A stretch of 64,000 bases of DNA from an uncultured Clostridia bacterium. Its GTDB lineage: Bacteria; Bacillota; Clostridia; Christensenellales; Pumilibacteraceae. Both the position numbers and the translations under genes were made by a program. Of this stretch, positions 1-7,986 are shown one piece after another; within the stretch, counting starts at the first letter, position 1; each line of letters starts with the position of its first letter. The stretch spans positions 1-64,000 of the forward strand of contig CALVTM010000004.1 in assembly GCA_944362615.1 (NCBI GenBank), in the 5' to 3' direction. Under the pieces are notes generated by a model. The model did no database searches. It saw only the letters and a list, made by a program, of their open reading frames with translations, and had not been told where the DNA came from.

Positions 1-70
1 CGGAAGTTAAGCCACATAGAGCCGATGGTACTGTACGGGACACTGTATGGGAGAGTAGGACGTTGCCGCA
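1..70 (+). rRNA. rrf: 5S ribosomal RNA, 3' part
   Basis: The first 70 bases match the 3' half of a bacterial 5S rRNA. They contain the GGAAGTTAAG block, the GCCGATGGTACT block, and the closing GGGAGAGTAGGACGTTGCCG. The 5' part lies outside the window, so this is probably the end of an rRNA operon. A terminator follows within 10 bases. Confidence 0.95.
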
Positions 71-78
71 TTTCATTG

Positions 79-113
79 AAAAGGCAGATGAAGATCATCT
101 GTCTTTTCTTTTT
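79..113 (+). terminator. Intrinsic terminator of the rRNA operon
   Basis: About 10 bp of stem (AGGCAGATGA paired with TCATCTGTCT) around a 3-base loop, followed by a run of T. Confidence 0.85.
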
Positions 114-342
114 GCCCGCATTTCTTTGCTCACCCTTTCTCTTACTTTTACCTTTAGTTTTAGGTGTCTTTCCGCTCCGAGCTTTGTTTTTCCCGACCGT
201 TTTTGTGTATATCTTTTACGTTTTTGCGCGTCCGGCAATGTCCGTGCGTCACTTCCCGTAATAAAATTTATCCGGTCCAATTCTCCGCCGGACGGCGAGA
301 TCAGGCGTAAGGCGGCAGAATACGAGCGGGGCAGAGCATATA
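114..342. other. Gene-free gap after the rRNA operon
   Basis: Short open frames here have no ribosome binding site, no recognisable domain and a T-rich composition that yields hydrophobic nonsense. I see no gene or repeat. Confidence 0.6.
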
Positions 343-376
343 AAAAACAGGATTCCCGGAAGAAATCCTGTTTTCT
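343..376 (-). terminator. Terminator of the AraC gene
   Basis: Read on the minus strand, AAAACAGGATT pairs with AATCCTGTTTT and is followed by further T residues. It sits just after the stop codon of the AraC-family gene. Confidence 0.8.
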
Positions 377-414
377 ATTATCAATACATCATTTTATAAA
401 AGGTCAGAGATAAA

Positions 415-1407
415 TCAATCGGCTTCATCTATCTGATCGTCATTGTCTTCATCCTCGGTTTCGGCGGTGGTTTCGGGAGCAGTGTTTGCAAGCGTGCGGC
501 TCTGCTCTCTGCCTATGCGTCTGTACTCTTTCGGCGTTACATTATATACCGCTTTGAATTGACGATTGAAGTACGATACATTATTGTATCCGACTCCGAG
601 CGCAACGTCGATTATGCTCGAGCTCGTTACGAGCAGGTGATTTGCCGCCTGGCTCAGACGCACTCCGTTGATATAGTCGACGCAGGTCACGCCCGTCGCT
701 TTCTTAAACAATTTCATAAAGTACGTATCAGAAAAACCGCAGAGTGAGGAAAGCGTCTTGATCGATATTTCCTCGGCATAGTTCTCACGAATGTAATCGA
801 TAGCCGGCTGTACGGATTCACTTTCGCGGCTCTCGTCTATGCGCTCAGCGCGGTAAACAAGGTCGAGACGATAAAGGTGATAGAAAAGCCAGAAAAGATT
901 TGCTTTTACCGCCATTTCCCAGCCGGGTATAGCGTCGTTATATGCCTGCATGATCGTTGTCATGTTCTGGTCAAATACGTGATAGTCGGCATGCTTTGTG
1001 CGGATAACACGAGTAACCAGATTAGCGCCGTTTATGATCGGCGCAAGGTACTTGATGCTGCATGCGTCGGCGTTCGTGCTCTCAAGTATGCGAAGGTTAA
1101 ATATGATCGAGTCAATCACCATATCTTCATTCTTGTATCTTCCGATCGAATGAATTTTGCGCGGGTTAACGAACACTATGTCGCCTTTATGCACGGAAAA
1201 CCACTTGTCGTCTATGCATATCGAACCGGTACCTTCCTGGACTTTGATGATCTCCATTTCCTCATGCCAATGTGCCGGCATACTGGGCATCTTTTCACAG
1301 ATGACGGTACGGTATTTTGCAAAAGGTCTGAGGGCGGTTCCATGTACTTTGTTTTCATGGAATTGTTTGAATTCCTCTTTGTTGAGGTCAGTTAATTTTC
1401 TTTTCAT
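415..1407 (-). CDS. AraC-family transcriptional regulator with N-terminal cupin
   Basis: A 330-residue one-component regulator. Residues about 30-100 form an AraC-type cupin (PAHWHEEMEI, then KGDIVFVNPRKIHS), expected to bind a small ligand, often a sugar. Residues about 201-300 form the double helix-turn-helix domain (SLCGFSDTYFMKLFKKATG, then IDVALGVGYNNVSYFNRQFK, PKEYR). The last 20 residues are strikingly acidic (ETEDEDNDDQIDEAD), an unusual tail for the family. It is transcribed alone, toward the rRNA end, with its own terminator. The roughly 280 bases upstream are AT-rich and hold its promoter. The effector and target genes are unknown. Confidence 0.9.
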   Translation of the reverse strand: MKRKLTDLNKEEFKQFHENKVHGTALRPFAKYRTVICEKMPSMPAHWHEEMEIIKVQEGTGSICIDDKWFSVHKGDIVFVNPRKIHSIGRYKNEDMVIDSIIFNLRILESTNADACSIKYLAPIINGANLVTRVIRTKHADYHVFDQNMTTIMQAYNDAIPGWEMAVKANLFWLFYHLYRLDLVYRAERIDESRESESVQPAIDYIRENYAEEISIKTLSSLCGFSDTYFMKLFKKATGVTCVDYINGVRLSQAANHLLVTSSSIIDVALGVGYNNVSYFNRQFKAVYNVTPKEYRRIGREQSRTLANTAPETTAETEDEDNDDQIDEAD

Positions 1408-1683
1408 GCTTTTTTACCTGTCCGTTTTTATTTACCGCTTGACCTGCCCCAGGCTGCGGCACGTTTGCTTATAATATTCCGTTTATAAGCATGGTATTAA
1501 TAAATACTCTTTTCCGAATATTGTATAATATTCGACTGTTATACTACTATTATACCTATAGTTGCACCTGTTGTCAAGTAAAATTTATACGCATGAAATT
1601 TTGCAAAAAAATTCGCTTTTGCTGATTTTTTAGCAAAATTTACTGTTATTATTTATAAATTCAACAAAAATTTGCAAAATAGA

Positions 1684-2493
1684 CTATAAAACAAGCTGTT
1701 TTTTTAATTTTATGAGCCAATTTACCATATACTGGTATAGCAACGCAAATAAGATTAAATTTGTAACGAATTGCGTGATATAGAAGAAAATACCGCGTGC
1801 ATAATATACTGCGAACCTACCCCAGAAATTATCGAACAGACCGGTAAGCAGTCCGACGTCCACAAGACACGTGAGCACCGAAAAAAGGGCGGTCAGGAGC
1901 AAAGCTGCCAGAGTAGGGATCGTGCGCATCGCTACGCCGTTATCCGGGCGTATCAGACGAGCGAGAAGTAAAAAAACCAGACAAACGAGAGGCCAGTAAA
2001 TGTAGTATGAAACGATCCACGTTCCGAATCCGTAGATCAGACCTTCCACAGTCACGAATGCCAGAACGGATATAAGGCATATCGATCCGAATACAAACGC
2101 GCCGACTGCACAAAGTAATGTTACTATTTCTACGTTGGGAAGCACGGCAAGAGCTTCTTTGCCGCCTATGATCATGGCGGCATATGCTCCGGCAAACGCG
2201 ATGCGCCTTGCCGGGCGAGGTAAAATCCTTCGTTTTCCGGTTTTTGCCGCGTCGGCAGTTTCCGTCTTATGCTCATATTCCGTGTCTCTGCCGCATTTTT
2301 CATCCGCACCAACGACATGAGTGTCCTTTGTACCGTTATCGGCATAGCTGTCATCCGCGCCGGAAACGTTATGAATGTCCTTTGTGCCGTTATCGGCACA
2401 GCTGTCATCCGCGCCGCTGCCGTTTATTTGACTGCTGCCGATCCCGCTGCGGCGGAGATCTGCTCCGTCCGGTTTTTTCAGACTGCCGGACAT
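1684..2493 (-). CDS. ECF transporter S component, probably for cobalamin
   Basis: A 269-residue protein whose residues about 95-265 form a compact bundle of roughly six membrane helices. The first helix (ARRIAFAGAYAAM) has the small-residue pattern used by ECF S components to dock the shared EcfT subunit, followed by KEALAVLPNVE. The N-terminal 90 residues are hydrophilic and repetitive, which is odd for the family. The ATG overlaps the TGA of the upstream lipoprotein gene (TGATG), so translation is probably coupled. Substrate is inferred from the cobalamin riboswitch and the transcobalamin-like partner. No ECF ATPase or EcfT gene is nearby, so it would rely on a shared energising module. Confidence 0.75.
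   Translation of the reverse strand: MSGSLKKPDGADLRRSGIGSSQINGSGADDSCADNGTKDIHNVSGADDSYADNGTKDTHVVGADEKCGRDTEYEHKTETADAAKTGKRRILPRPARRIAFAGAYAAMIIGGKEALAVLPNVEIVTLLCAVGAFVFGSICLISVLAFVTVEGLIYGFGTWIVSYYIYWPLVCLVFLLLARLIRPDNGVAMRTIPTLAALLLTALFSVLTCLVDVGLLTGLFDNFWGRFAVYYARGIFFYITQFVTNLILFALLYQYMVNWLIKLKKQLVL
2311..2418 (-). repeat. Tandem 54-bp repeat inside the ECF S-component gene
   Basis: Two in-frame copies encode SGADDSCADNGTKDIHNV and SGADDSYADNGTKDTHVV, followed by a degenerate third start (VGADEKC). The repeat lies in the hydrophilic N-terminal extension and could vary in copy number between strains. Confidence 0.85.
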
Positions 2494-2933
2494 CAGTAAA
2501 CGATAGTGCCTATATATATGATACAGCCGCTTTCAAGCGTCATGTCTGAAGCGCCCAATCCGCTGCTCGTCAGCGTAACACCGCACCAGTCGAGCGTAAG
2601 CGCGTACTGAGAAACGTCAAAGTCCTTTTCCACGCTTGTATACAGATAAATGTACTCGTTTTCGCCGAGAGTGATGCCGTCGACTGCGTTTATGAAACCG
2701 CCCGACTGCTGATATCCGACCTCAGCCGCATCCAGTGCGTCGAAAACATTTCCGACCCCGTTCAGCTCAACGGAATATACGGAGTAGTTATGTTCTTCCG
2801 CATCGTTTGCGATAACAAGGTACATTATCCCGGTGTCCGGGGCGTCCGTATCGGTTTCCGGCAAAGAGCAGGCGGTGAAGCATACGCATATCAGCGCAAG
2901 CGCTATCCCGGCGATAATGCCTTTCTTTATCAT
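2493..2933 (-). CDS. DUF4430 (transcobalamin C-terminal-like) lipoprotein
   Basis: A 146-residue exported lipoprotein. A hydrophobic signal (IIAGIALALICVCFTAC) ends in a lipobox-like FTAC whose Cys would be lipidated. The rest resembles DUF4430 (VYSVELNGVGNVFDALDAAE, then a GGFINAVDGI segment and a final strand), the fold related to the transcobalamin C-terminal domain. I chose the ATG at 2933 because AAGGAGG lies just upstream; the longer frame would start inside the riboswitch expression platform. It likely captures corrinoids outside the cell and hands them to the ECF S component encoded next. Role is inferred from riboswitch and neighbour. Confidence 0.75.
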   Translation of the reverse strand: MIKKGIIAGIALALICVCFTACSLPETDTDAPDTGIMYLVIANDAEEHNYSVYSVELNGVGNVFDALDAAEVGYQQSGGFINAVDGITLGENEYIYLYTSVEKDFDVSQYALTLDWCGVTLTSSGLGASDMTLESGCIIYIGTIVY

Positions 2934-3044
2934 ATGAAGCCTCCTTTTGCGCCTTAGGGCGGAGGAGACTTGCCCCAAACAGACGCCGTTTTGAATACAT
3001 GCGACAAACGGCGGAAAAATTTGGGCTGAGCGCGTTCTCCGCGA

Positions 3045-3195
3045 CCAAGAACGCAGACTTGAAACTTGTTGCAGGCAGGTAACCCGACTCGGGCGGTATA
3101 TATAGTTACGCCGTTACGGTAATGAGCGTTGTGGCGGATTTTCACCGCACTTCCCCTGCTTCTGAGAGCGACAGCTCTCGGTCTTACAACTTCAG
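3045..3195 (-). promoter_or_regulatory. Cobalamin (B12) riboswitch
   Basis: Reading the minus strand, the conserved core is clear: CAGGGGAAGTGCGGTGAAAA, TCCGCCACAAC, and later GAGTCGGGTTACCTGCCTGC. A possible closing helix is GACC with GGTC. Downstream, CTCCTCC (about 2960-2966) can pair with the AAGGAGG of the lipoprotein gene, and GCCCAAA can pair with TTTGGGGC, giving a plausible OFF structure. High corrinoid should repress the two uptake genes. Confidence 0.9.
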
Positions 3196-3547
3196 ATTAT
3201 TATAACTATATTATATTATCGTAAATTAAGTGTCAAGCATTTACCGCATGTACGGAGCAACAACGCATGCAAAAAAGAAGATGAGCAGATTAAGCGGGCG
3301 GCATATATCTGCGCGGATGAAAAATATACGATATGAGCGGAAGCCGCCGTATATTTACGGGCAGAAAGCGGTATAACCATGCGATAAACGGTTGCAGTCG
3401 GGCAGCATATACGTGCGGAACCTGAAACAGCGTCCGTAACTGCCGCGGTCAGGGGGTAATTTGTGAATATAAGCGCTTTTGCGCGTGATCGTTTTCTGAG
3501 CAAATTCACTCAGCTTACAATAAAGTTGAAAAAGGCTGTCAAATTTG
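3196..3547. other. Gene-free gap between riboswitch and mdh promoter
   Basis: The only open frame (minus strand, about 97 codons) has no ribosome binding site and no recognisable domain. The riboswitch promoter should lie near 3200-3235, an AT-rich patch. Nothing else is seen. Confidence 0.5.
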
Positions 3548-3576
3548 TTTGCATTTTTCTTTAAGTATGATATAAT
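3548..3576 (+). promoter_or_regulatory. Promoter of the mdh-malic enzyme operon
   Basis: Extended -10 (TGATATAAT, hexamer at 3571-3576) with a weak -35 TTTGCA 17 bp upstream. It predicts a leader of about 155 nt. Confidence 0.65.
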
Positions 3577-3601
3577 ATTAAACGATAAGACAATGGGGGA
3601 A

Positions 3602-3658
3602 GGCGGTTTCGCCTGTTTTGACGACTTGCGGGATCGGCGTGGGCTGCGCCCTTTTTTT
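3602..3658 (+). promoter_or_regulatory. Two leader hairpins, the second terminator-like
   Basis: GGCG-GTTT-CGCC is followed 28 bases later by GGGC-TGC-GCCC and seven T residues. The second has terminator form but a short stem, so it may act as a weak attenuator between the promoter and mdh. Confidence 0.4.
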
Positions 3659-3737
3659 AAGCTTAAAGCGGCGTTTGTTCAGGAGGATGGATTTAATTAA
3701 ACCGACAAAAATTTTTAAACGGAATGGATAAATAATC

Positions 3738-4676
3738 ATGGACAGAAAACACTCGAAGATCAGCATTATCGGCGCAGGTCTTGTAGGCGCGACAGCGGCT
3801 TACTCGATCGCTACCCGCAAGCTCGTTTCGGAGCTTGTCGTCATTGACGTTAATAAGGATAAAGCCAAGGGCGAGGCAATGGACATTTGCCATGGTCTTG
3901 TAACGATGGATGCGATGAACATCCATGACGGGGATTATTCCGAAATAGCGGACAGTGATGTTATTGTAGTCACGGCAGGACTCGGACGTAAGCCCGGCGA
4001 AAGCAGACTTGACCTTGCTGCAAAAAATACCGTAATTGCAAAGGATATTGCGGCAAACATTGCTAAGTATTATAACGGCGGAGTTGTGCTTGTAGTTGCT
4101 AACCCGCTTGACGTATTCACTTATGTAATACAGAAGTACTCCGGACTCCCCGTAAATGCCGTAGTTGGTACCGGTACGTCGCTGGACAGCGCTCGTTTCC
4201 GTTATCTCCTCGGTAAGACACTTAATGTCGATTCCAAGAACATTCACGGCTTTATGTCCGGTGAACACGGCGACAGTCAGTTCGCAGTGTGGAGCAGCGT
4301 TCATATCTCCGGTATGCCTATCGACTCATATTGTGCAAAGATGGGTATCACTCTTGATAAAGACGCTATCGAAAACAGCGTCCGCACGGCAGGCGGCGAA
4401 GTCATCAAGCTCAAGGGCGCTACGTTCTACGCGATTGCATCCGTAGTTTCCGAACTGTGCAACGTGATTATAAAGAATACCCGCAGCGTACACAACGTCA
4501 GCACTCTTCTTGAAGGTTATTACGGAATAGAAAACGTATGTATCAGCGTTCCCACCGTACTCGGTATCAACGGAGCAGAGCAGCATATTCCTTACGATTA
4601 CACGGAAGATGAAATTGCAAAGCTTCAGCTTTCCGCAAAGAAGATGCGCGAATTCCTCGATAATCTCAAAGTCTGA
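3738..4676 (+). CDS. mdh: Malate dehydrogenase of the lactate/malate dehydrogenase family
   Basis: A 312-residue NAD-dependent 2-hydroxyacid dehydrogenase. It has the Rossmann motif GAGLVG (12-17), an acidic residue ending the second strand (VVID), the mobile-loop segment TAGLGRKPGESRLDL (about 79-93) and the catalytic-His motif GEHGDS (175-180). At the loop position where lactate dehydrogenases carry Gln (GANQKPGE), this protein has Arg84, the classic change to oxaloacetate/malate specificity. The fold is otherwise lactate-dehydrogenase-like. It is followed 24 bases later by malic enzyme, which fits malate as product. Lactate activity cannot be excluded by sequence alone. Confidence 0.85.
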   Translation: MDRKHSKISIIGAGLVGATAAYSIATRKLVSELVVIDVNKDKAKGEAMDICHGLVTMDAMNIHDGDYSEIADSDVIVVTAGLGRKPGESRLDLAAKNTVIAKDIAANIAKYYNGGVVLVVANPLDVFTYVIQKYSGLPVNAVVGTGTSLDSARFRYLLGKTLNVDSKNIHGFMSGEHGDSQFAVWSSVHISGMPIDSYCAKMGITLDKDAIENSVRTAGGEVIKLKGATFYAIASVVSELCNVIIKNTRSVHNVSTLLEGYYGIENVCISVPTVLGINGAEQHIPYDYTEDEIAKLQLSAKKMREFLDNLKV

Positions 4677-4700
4677 AACCAATAAGGTAGGTATAAAACA

Positions 4701-5873
4701 ATGGACAAAAAGCAGTATGCACTCAATAAGCATAAGGAGTGGGAAGGTAAGATCGAAGTCGTTACCCGCGCTCCGATAACCAATCGCGAAGAGCTTTCCG
4801 TCGCTTACACCCCCGGTGTTGCGGAGCCCTGCCTTGCGATCTCCAAGGACGTAGATCTTTCGTACGTTTACACCCGTCGCGCAAATCTCGTTGCCGTTGT
4901 AACCGACGGTACCGCAGTGCTCGGCCTCGGTGACATAGGTCCTGAAGCCGGTATGCCTGTTATGGAAGGCAAGTGCGCACTTTTCAAGACGTTCGGTGAT
5001 GTGGATGCGTTCCCTCTCTGCATCCGTTCCAAGGAAGTCGATGATATAGTAAAGACCGTTCAGCTGCTTGCGGGCAGCTTCGGCGGAATCAACCTTGAGG
5101 ATATTTCCGCGCCTCGTTGCTTTGAGATCGAAAAGCGTCTTAAGCAGGTTTGCGATATTCCCGTGTTCCATGACGATCAGCACGGTACCGCAGTCGTAAC
5201 GATGGCGGCTATGATAAATGCGCTTAAGCTTGTCGGAAAGAAGATTGAGGACGTCAGCGTCGTAGTAAACGGATCGGGCGCGGCAGGTATTGCAATAACC
5301 CGTCTGCTTATGAGCCGCGGTCTTAAGAAAGTCATTCTTTGCGACCGTAAAGGCGCTATCTATAAGGGCAGAGACGGCCTCAACGCTATCAAAGAGGAAA
5401 TGGCTGAGATCTCCAACCTTGAAGGAAAGGCGGGAAGCCTTAAAGACGTTATCGTCGGCGCAGATGTATTCATCGGCGTTTCCGCTCCCGGCAGCCTGAC
5501 GCAGGAAATGGTCAAGACGATGAACCATGATCCTATCATATTTGCAATGGCTAACCCTGTTCCCGAGATCATGCCCGATGAGGCTATCGCTGCAGGCGCA
5601 AAAGTCGTAGGCACCGGCCGCAGCGACTTTGCTAACCAGATCAATAACGTCCTTGCATTCCCCGGCATTTTCCGCGGAGCGCTTGACGTTCGCGCAAGCG
5701 ACATAAATGACGAAATGAAGATCGCGGCAGCTGAGGCTATAGCAAGCATTGTAAAGCCTGAGGAGCTTTGCCCCGAGTACATCATTCCCGATTCATTCAA
5801 TCCCAATGTAAAAGACGCTGTTGCAAATGCTGTTAAGGAAGCGGCGCGTCGCACCGGAGTAGCGAGAATCTGA
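4701..5873 (+). CDS. NAD(P)-dependent malic enzyme, short bacterial type
   Basis: A 390-residue enzyme that oxidatively decarboxylates malate to pyruvate and CO2. YTPGVAEP (36-43), the metal-site region FHDDQHGTA (156-164) and the dinucleotide motif NGSGAAGIA (190-198) are intact, and the length is that of the two-domain bacterial form without a phosphotransacetylase extension. It shares an operon with mdh and ends at a strong terminator. Together the two enzymes can turn oxaloacetate plus NADH into pyruvate plus CO2 and NAD(P)H. Cofactor preference is not decided here. Confidence 0.93.
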   Translation: MDKKQYALNKHKEWEGKIEVVTRAPITNREELSVAYTPGVAEPCLAISKDVDLSYVYTRRANLVAVVTDGTAVLGLGDIGPEAGMPVMEGKCALFKTFGDVDAFPLCIRSKEVDDIVKTVQLLAGSFGGINLEDISAPRCFEIEKRLKQVCDIPVFHDDQHGTAVVTMAAMINALKLVGKKIEDVSVVVNGSGAAGIAITRLLMSRGLKKVILCDRKGAIYKGRDGLNAIKEEMAEISNLEGKAGSLKDVIVGADVFIGVSAPGSLTQEMVKTMNHDPIIFAMANPVPEIMPDEAIAAGAKVVGTGRSDFANQINNVLAFPGIFRGALDVRASDINDEMKIAAAEAIASIVKPEELCPEYIIPDSFNPNVKDAVANAVKEAARRTGVARI

Positions 5874-5913
5874 TTTTGGAAATCTGAATCATAAAAAGTA
5901 AAATTCTCATGTG

Positions 5914-5940
5914 AAAAAGACGGAAAATTCCGTCTTTTTT
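5914..5940 (+). terminator. Terminator of the mdh-malic enzyme operon
   Basis: AAAAAGACGGAA pairs with TTCCGTCTTTTTT through a very short loop and ends in six T. Confidence 0.95.
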
Positions 5941-6600
5941 GCATTTTACGCGCATTCTGATTAAAAGCCGTAATGCGCCGCACTTCACTTGCGCGCTTAT
6001 CAAACAGGACGAAGTGGCGTTGCATTCCGCAGCTTTGCACGGGTATGAATGCCGGCAGGTGCGGCGTGCGCGTAAAGCTGTATGCTTCCGTGCGGAGCGG
6101 TCTGCAGGGTTCTGCCCGTTTCAGCCGCGAAAGCCGTGAACGGTACGCCCGCGCCGCTTTGTGCGCGTAAGCCAGTGCTGAATGGTTGTAATTTGCATAT
6201 CCCGGCTGATAAGCGCTTTTTCAGAAAGAGCAGACTCGTCGGAATAGCGCGGCGAGGGTAAAAGCATAAATATCGTAAGTATAAATTTTTTACGGATTTT
6301 CACCCCCGGCCGCCGTAAACTTTGCAGACAGAGCAGGCTTTTTTTGAGCGGAATTGACAGGGTAATGGTAAGCATATTAGATATGCGAACAAATTTACTG
6401 ATTACTTGAACGTTTAATACTATGAAAAACAGCTGTTTTAGTGGTTATAATTAAATGAAATCAGAACGCATCCGAGTTCTTTTAAAGCGGCATCAGCGGA
6501 TACCTTTAACTGCGATCAATGCGCCGCATACCTGTCCGGCGTTATCGTTCGGACGCGGCGGAATATTCTGCTGAACATTGACTCTTGAGACTTGATGGTT
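5941..6600. other. Gene-free stretch
   Basis: Several short open frames on both strands overlap each other, lack ribosome binding sites and show no domain. I see no gene, tRNA or clear repeat in this part. Confidence 0.5.
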
Positions 6601-6607
6601 GTCGCTG

Positions 6608-6757
6608 CCGCACATCCGGTGTGCGGTATGCCCGGCACTGCCTTTCACCAGTGCCGGCTTTCCTCCTTCCTATCCATAGCGTTAATCCTCCCCCGCAGAT
6701 AAGAAAGCGGGTTTCCCGTCGGTGACGGAACTACTTTCTTATTTGCAGGATTAGCGC
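6608..6757. other. Cluster of three hairpins, possible structured RNA
   Basis: Three inverted repeats lie in succession: CCGCAC/GTGCGG (6608-6626), CCGGCACTG/CAGTGCCGG (6632-6657), and a long imperfect one at 6679-6757. In the long one, arms GCGTTAATCCT and GCAGATAAGAAAG pair with CTTTCTTATTTGC and AGGATTAGCGC. The loop of the long hairpin holds two further small hairpins. There is no credible protein frame. Transcribed strand is unknown; the terminator at 6919-6953 is downstream on the plus strand. Confidence 0.4.
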
Positions 6758-6918
6758 GATAAGATCCTCTCGTTCTCATAATGCCGCTGTGCCGCATGCG
6801 TATCCGTACGCCGATAAGCGGCGAGGCGCGGGTGCGACGCCCCGTAAAGCGTGCGCCGGTCATCCGATCGGCTGCCGCGTGAAATTAATGTAAAGATAAA
6901 CTGAATATTAATTTAATA

Positions 6919-6953
6919 AGTACCGCCCGGGCGCATGTCCGGGCGGTACTTTT
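6919..6953 (+). terminator. Strong GC-rich terminator hairpin
   Basis: AGTACCGCCCGG pairs with CCGGGCGGTACT followed by TTTT. It can end any plus-strand RNA from the hairpin cluster. On the minus strand it may also end the DeoR transcript. Confidence 0.75.
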
Positions 6954-6955
6954 CC

Positions 6956-7046
6956 GTCAAACCGTCAAGAGTAAATTCAACAAACCGTTAAGGTAAATTC
7001 ATCAAGCCGTCAAGGTAAACACATCAAGCCGGTCAGGTATATATCT
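6956..7046. repeat. Four degenerate ~22-bp tandem repeats
   Basis: The unit is close to AACCGTCAAGGTAAATTCATC. Four copies decay toward the 3' end of the DeoR gene, whose stop codon follows directly. No protein frame uses the repeat. Confidence 0.75.
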
Positions 7047-7053
7047 TAAGTAT

Positions 7054-7800
7054 TTATGAATTTACTATCTCTATTCCTGCGGCGCGGTAGGGGGCGATAA
7101 TGTCGTCCGGCGCGTCCGTAACAATCGTATCGTAATCGTCCAGCGATGCGGTGTGATAAGAGCTGCTGTGTCCGAATTTCGTACCGTCCACAACAAGCAT
7201 GCTGCGCTTTGCCTGCTGGAACATAAGCTGTTTTATCTGAGCCGTTTCAAGCGAGTGTTCATAGGTGCCTTCAGCGTCCACTGCGGCAGCGGATACCAGC
7301 GCAAGATCCACGCGGAAGTTGCGGAGCGTATTGCAGGTAAGACCGCCGGTCACCGAGTTGGTGTTATAATGCACCGCTCCTCCCGGCATGATAAGATTTA
7401 CGTTCTGTTTCTGAGTCAGCCGCATGGCTATCTGTAATCCGTTCGTTATGACGGTACGGTTTTCCAGATTGAGCTTTTCCGCAAGTATCAGGCATGTGGA
7501 TGAATTGTCTATAAACACGCTCTGAAAGCCGGTAACGTAAGGCATTGCACGGATGGCTGCCTGCTCTTTTTCCCGCGCGTTCTTTTCCCGCCGTACAAAT
7601 ATGGACACCTCGTTGGCGGTTTCGCGGAGCAGCGCACCGCCGTGACTGCGCACGATCAGTCCCAGTTTCTGCATCTCCTTCAGATCGCGCCGTATCGTAG
7701 CGCTGCTGACGTACAAAAACGACGCAAGTTCCTCTACTGTCGCTTTACGATTGTTCTTGAGATAGTCGAAAATCAGATTATGACGTTCATTTGAAAACAT
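7054..7800 (-). CDS. DeoR-family transcriptional regulator
   Basis: A 248-residue repressor of the DeoR/GlpR type. The N-terminal 60 residues form the winged helix (RHNLIFDYLKNNRKATVEEL, then SSATIRRDLKEM), with SHGGALL just after. The rest is the DeoR sensor domain with the phospho-sugar binding pattern (FIDNSSTCLILAEKL, VITNGLQIA, LVSAAAVDAEGTYEHSL, VVDGTKFG). Ligands of this family are usually phosphorylated sugars. It is divergent from the AraC gene at 7987, with about 185 bases between, so the two may share control. Its target is not shown by the sequence. Confidence 0.92.
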   Translation of the reverse strand: MFSNERHNLIFDYLKNNRKATVEELASFLYVSSATIRRDLKEMQKLGLIVRSHGGALLRETANEVSIFVRREKNAREKEQAAIRAMPYVTGFQSVFIDNSSTCLILAEKLNLENRTVITNGLQIAMRLTQKQNVNLIMPGGAVHYNTNSVTGGLTCNTLRNFRVDLALVSAAAVDAEGTYEHSLETAQIKQLMFQQAKRSMLVVDGTKFGHSSSYHTASLDDYDTIVTDAPDDIIAPYRAAGIEIVNS

Positions 7801-7886
7801 AAATCACGCACCTTTTGCTCATTTATGACTGTATTTTATCATATAAATGATTATTTGTCAAGTTTGCAATCAATTTTGAAAAGGTA

Positions 7887-7916
7887 TGGACAAAACAATG
7901 TTTTTTATATTATACT
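7887..7916 (+). promoter_or_regulatory. Promoter of the second AraC gene
   Basis: TGGACA at 7887-7892 with TATACT at 7911-7916 (18-bp spacing). It places the transcript start near 7922, so the longer reading frame beginning at 7825 cannot be the real start. Confidence 0.6.
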
Positions 7917-7986
7917 CATTATGGAAACGATGACAGGGCGTCGATGTATGATGCGGCGTTGCATGAAAGTTTTGCAGGGGAGAACG

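Noticed and set aside
3216..3509. A 97-codon minus-strand frame upstream of the riboswitch
   Set aside because: No ribosome binding site, no domain, and an Ala/Ser/Arg-rich random composition.
3738..4676. L-lactate dehydrogenase
   Set aside because: Arg replaces the specificity Gln and malic enzyme is co-transcribed, so malate dehydrogenase is preferred.
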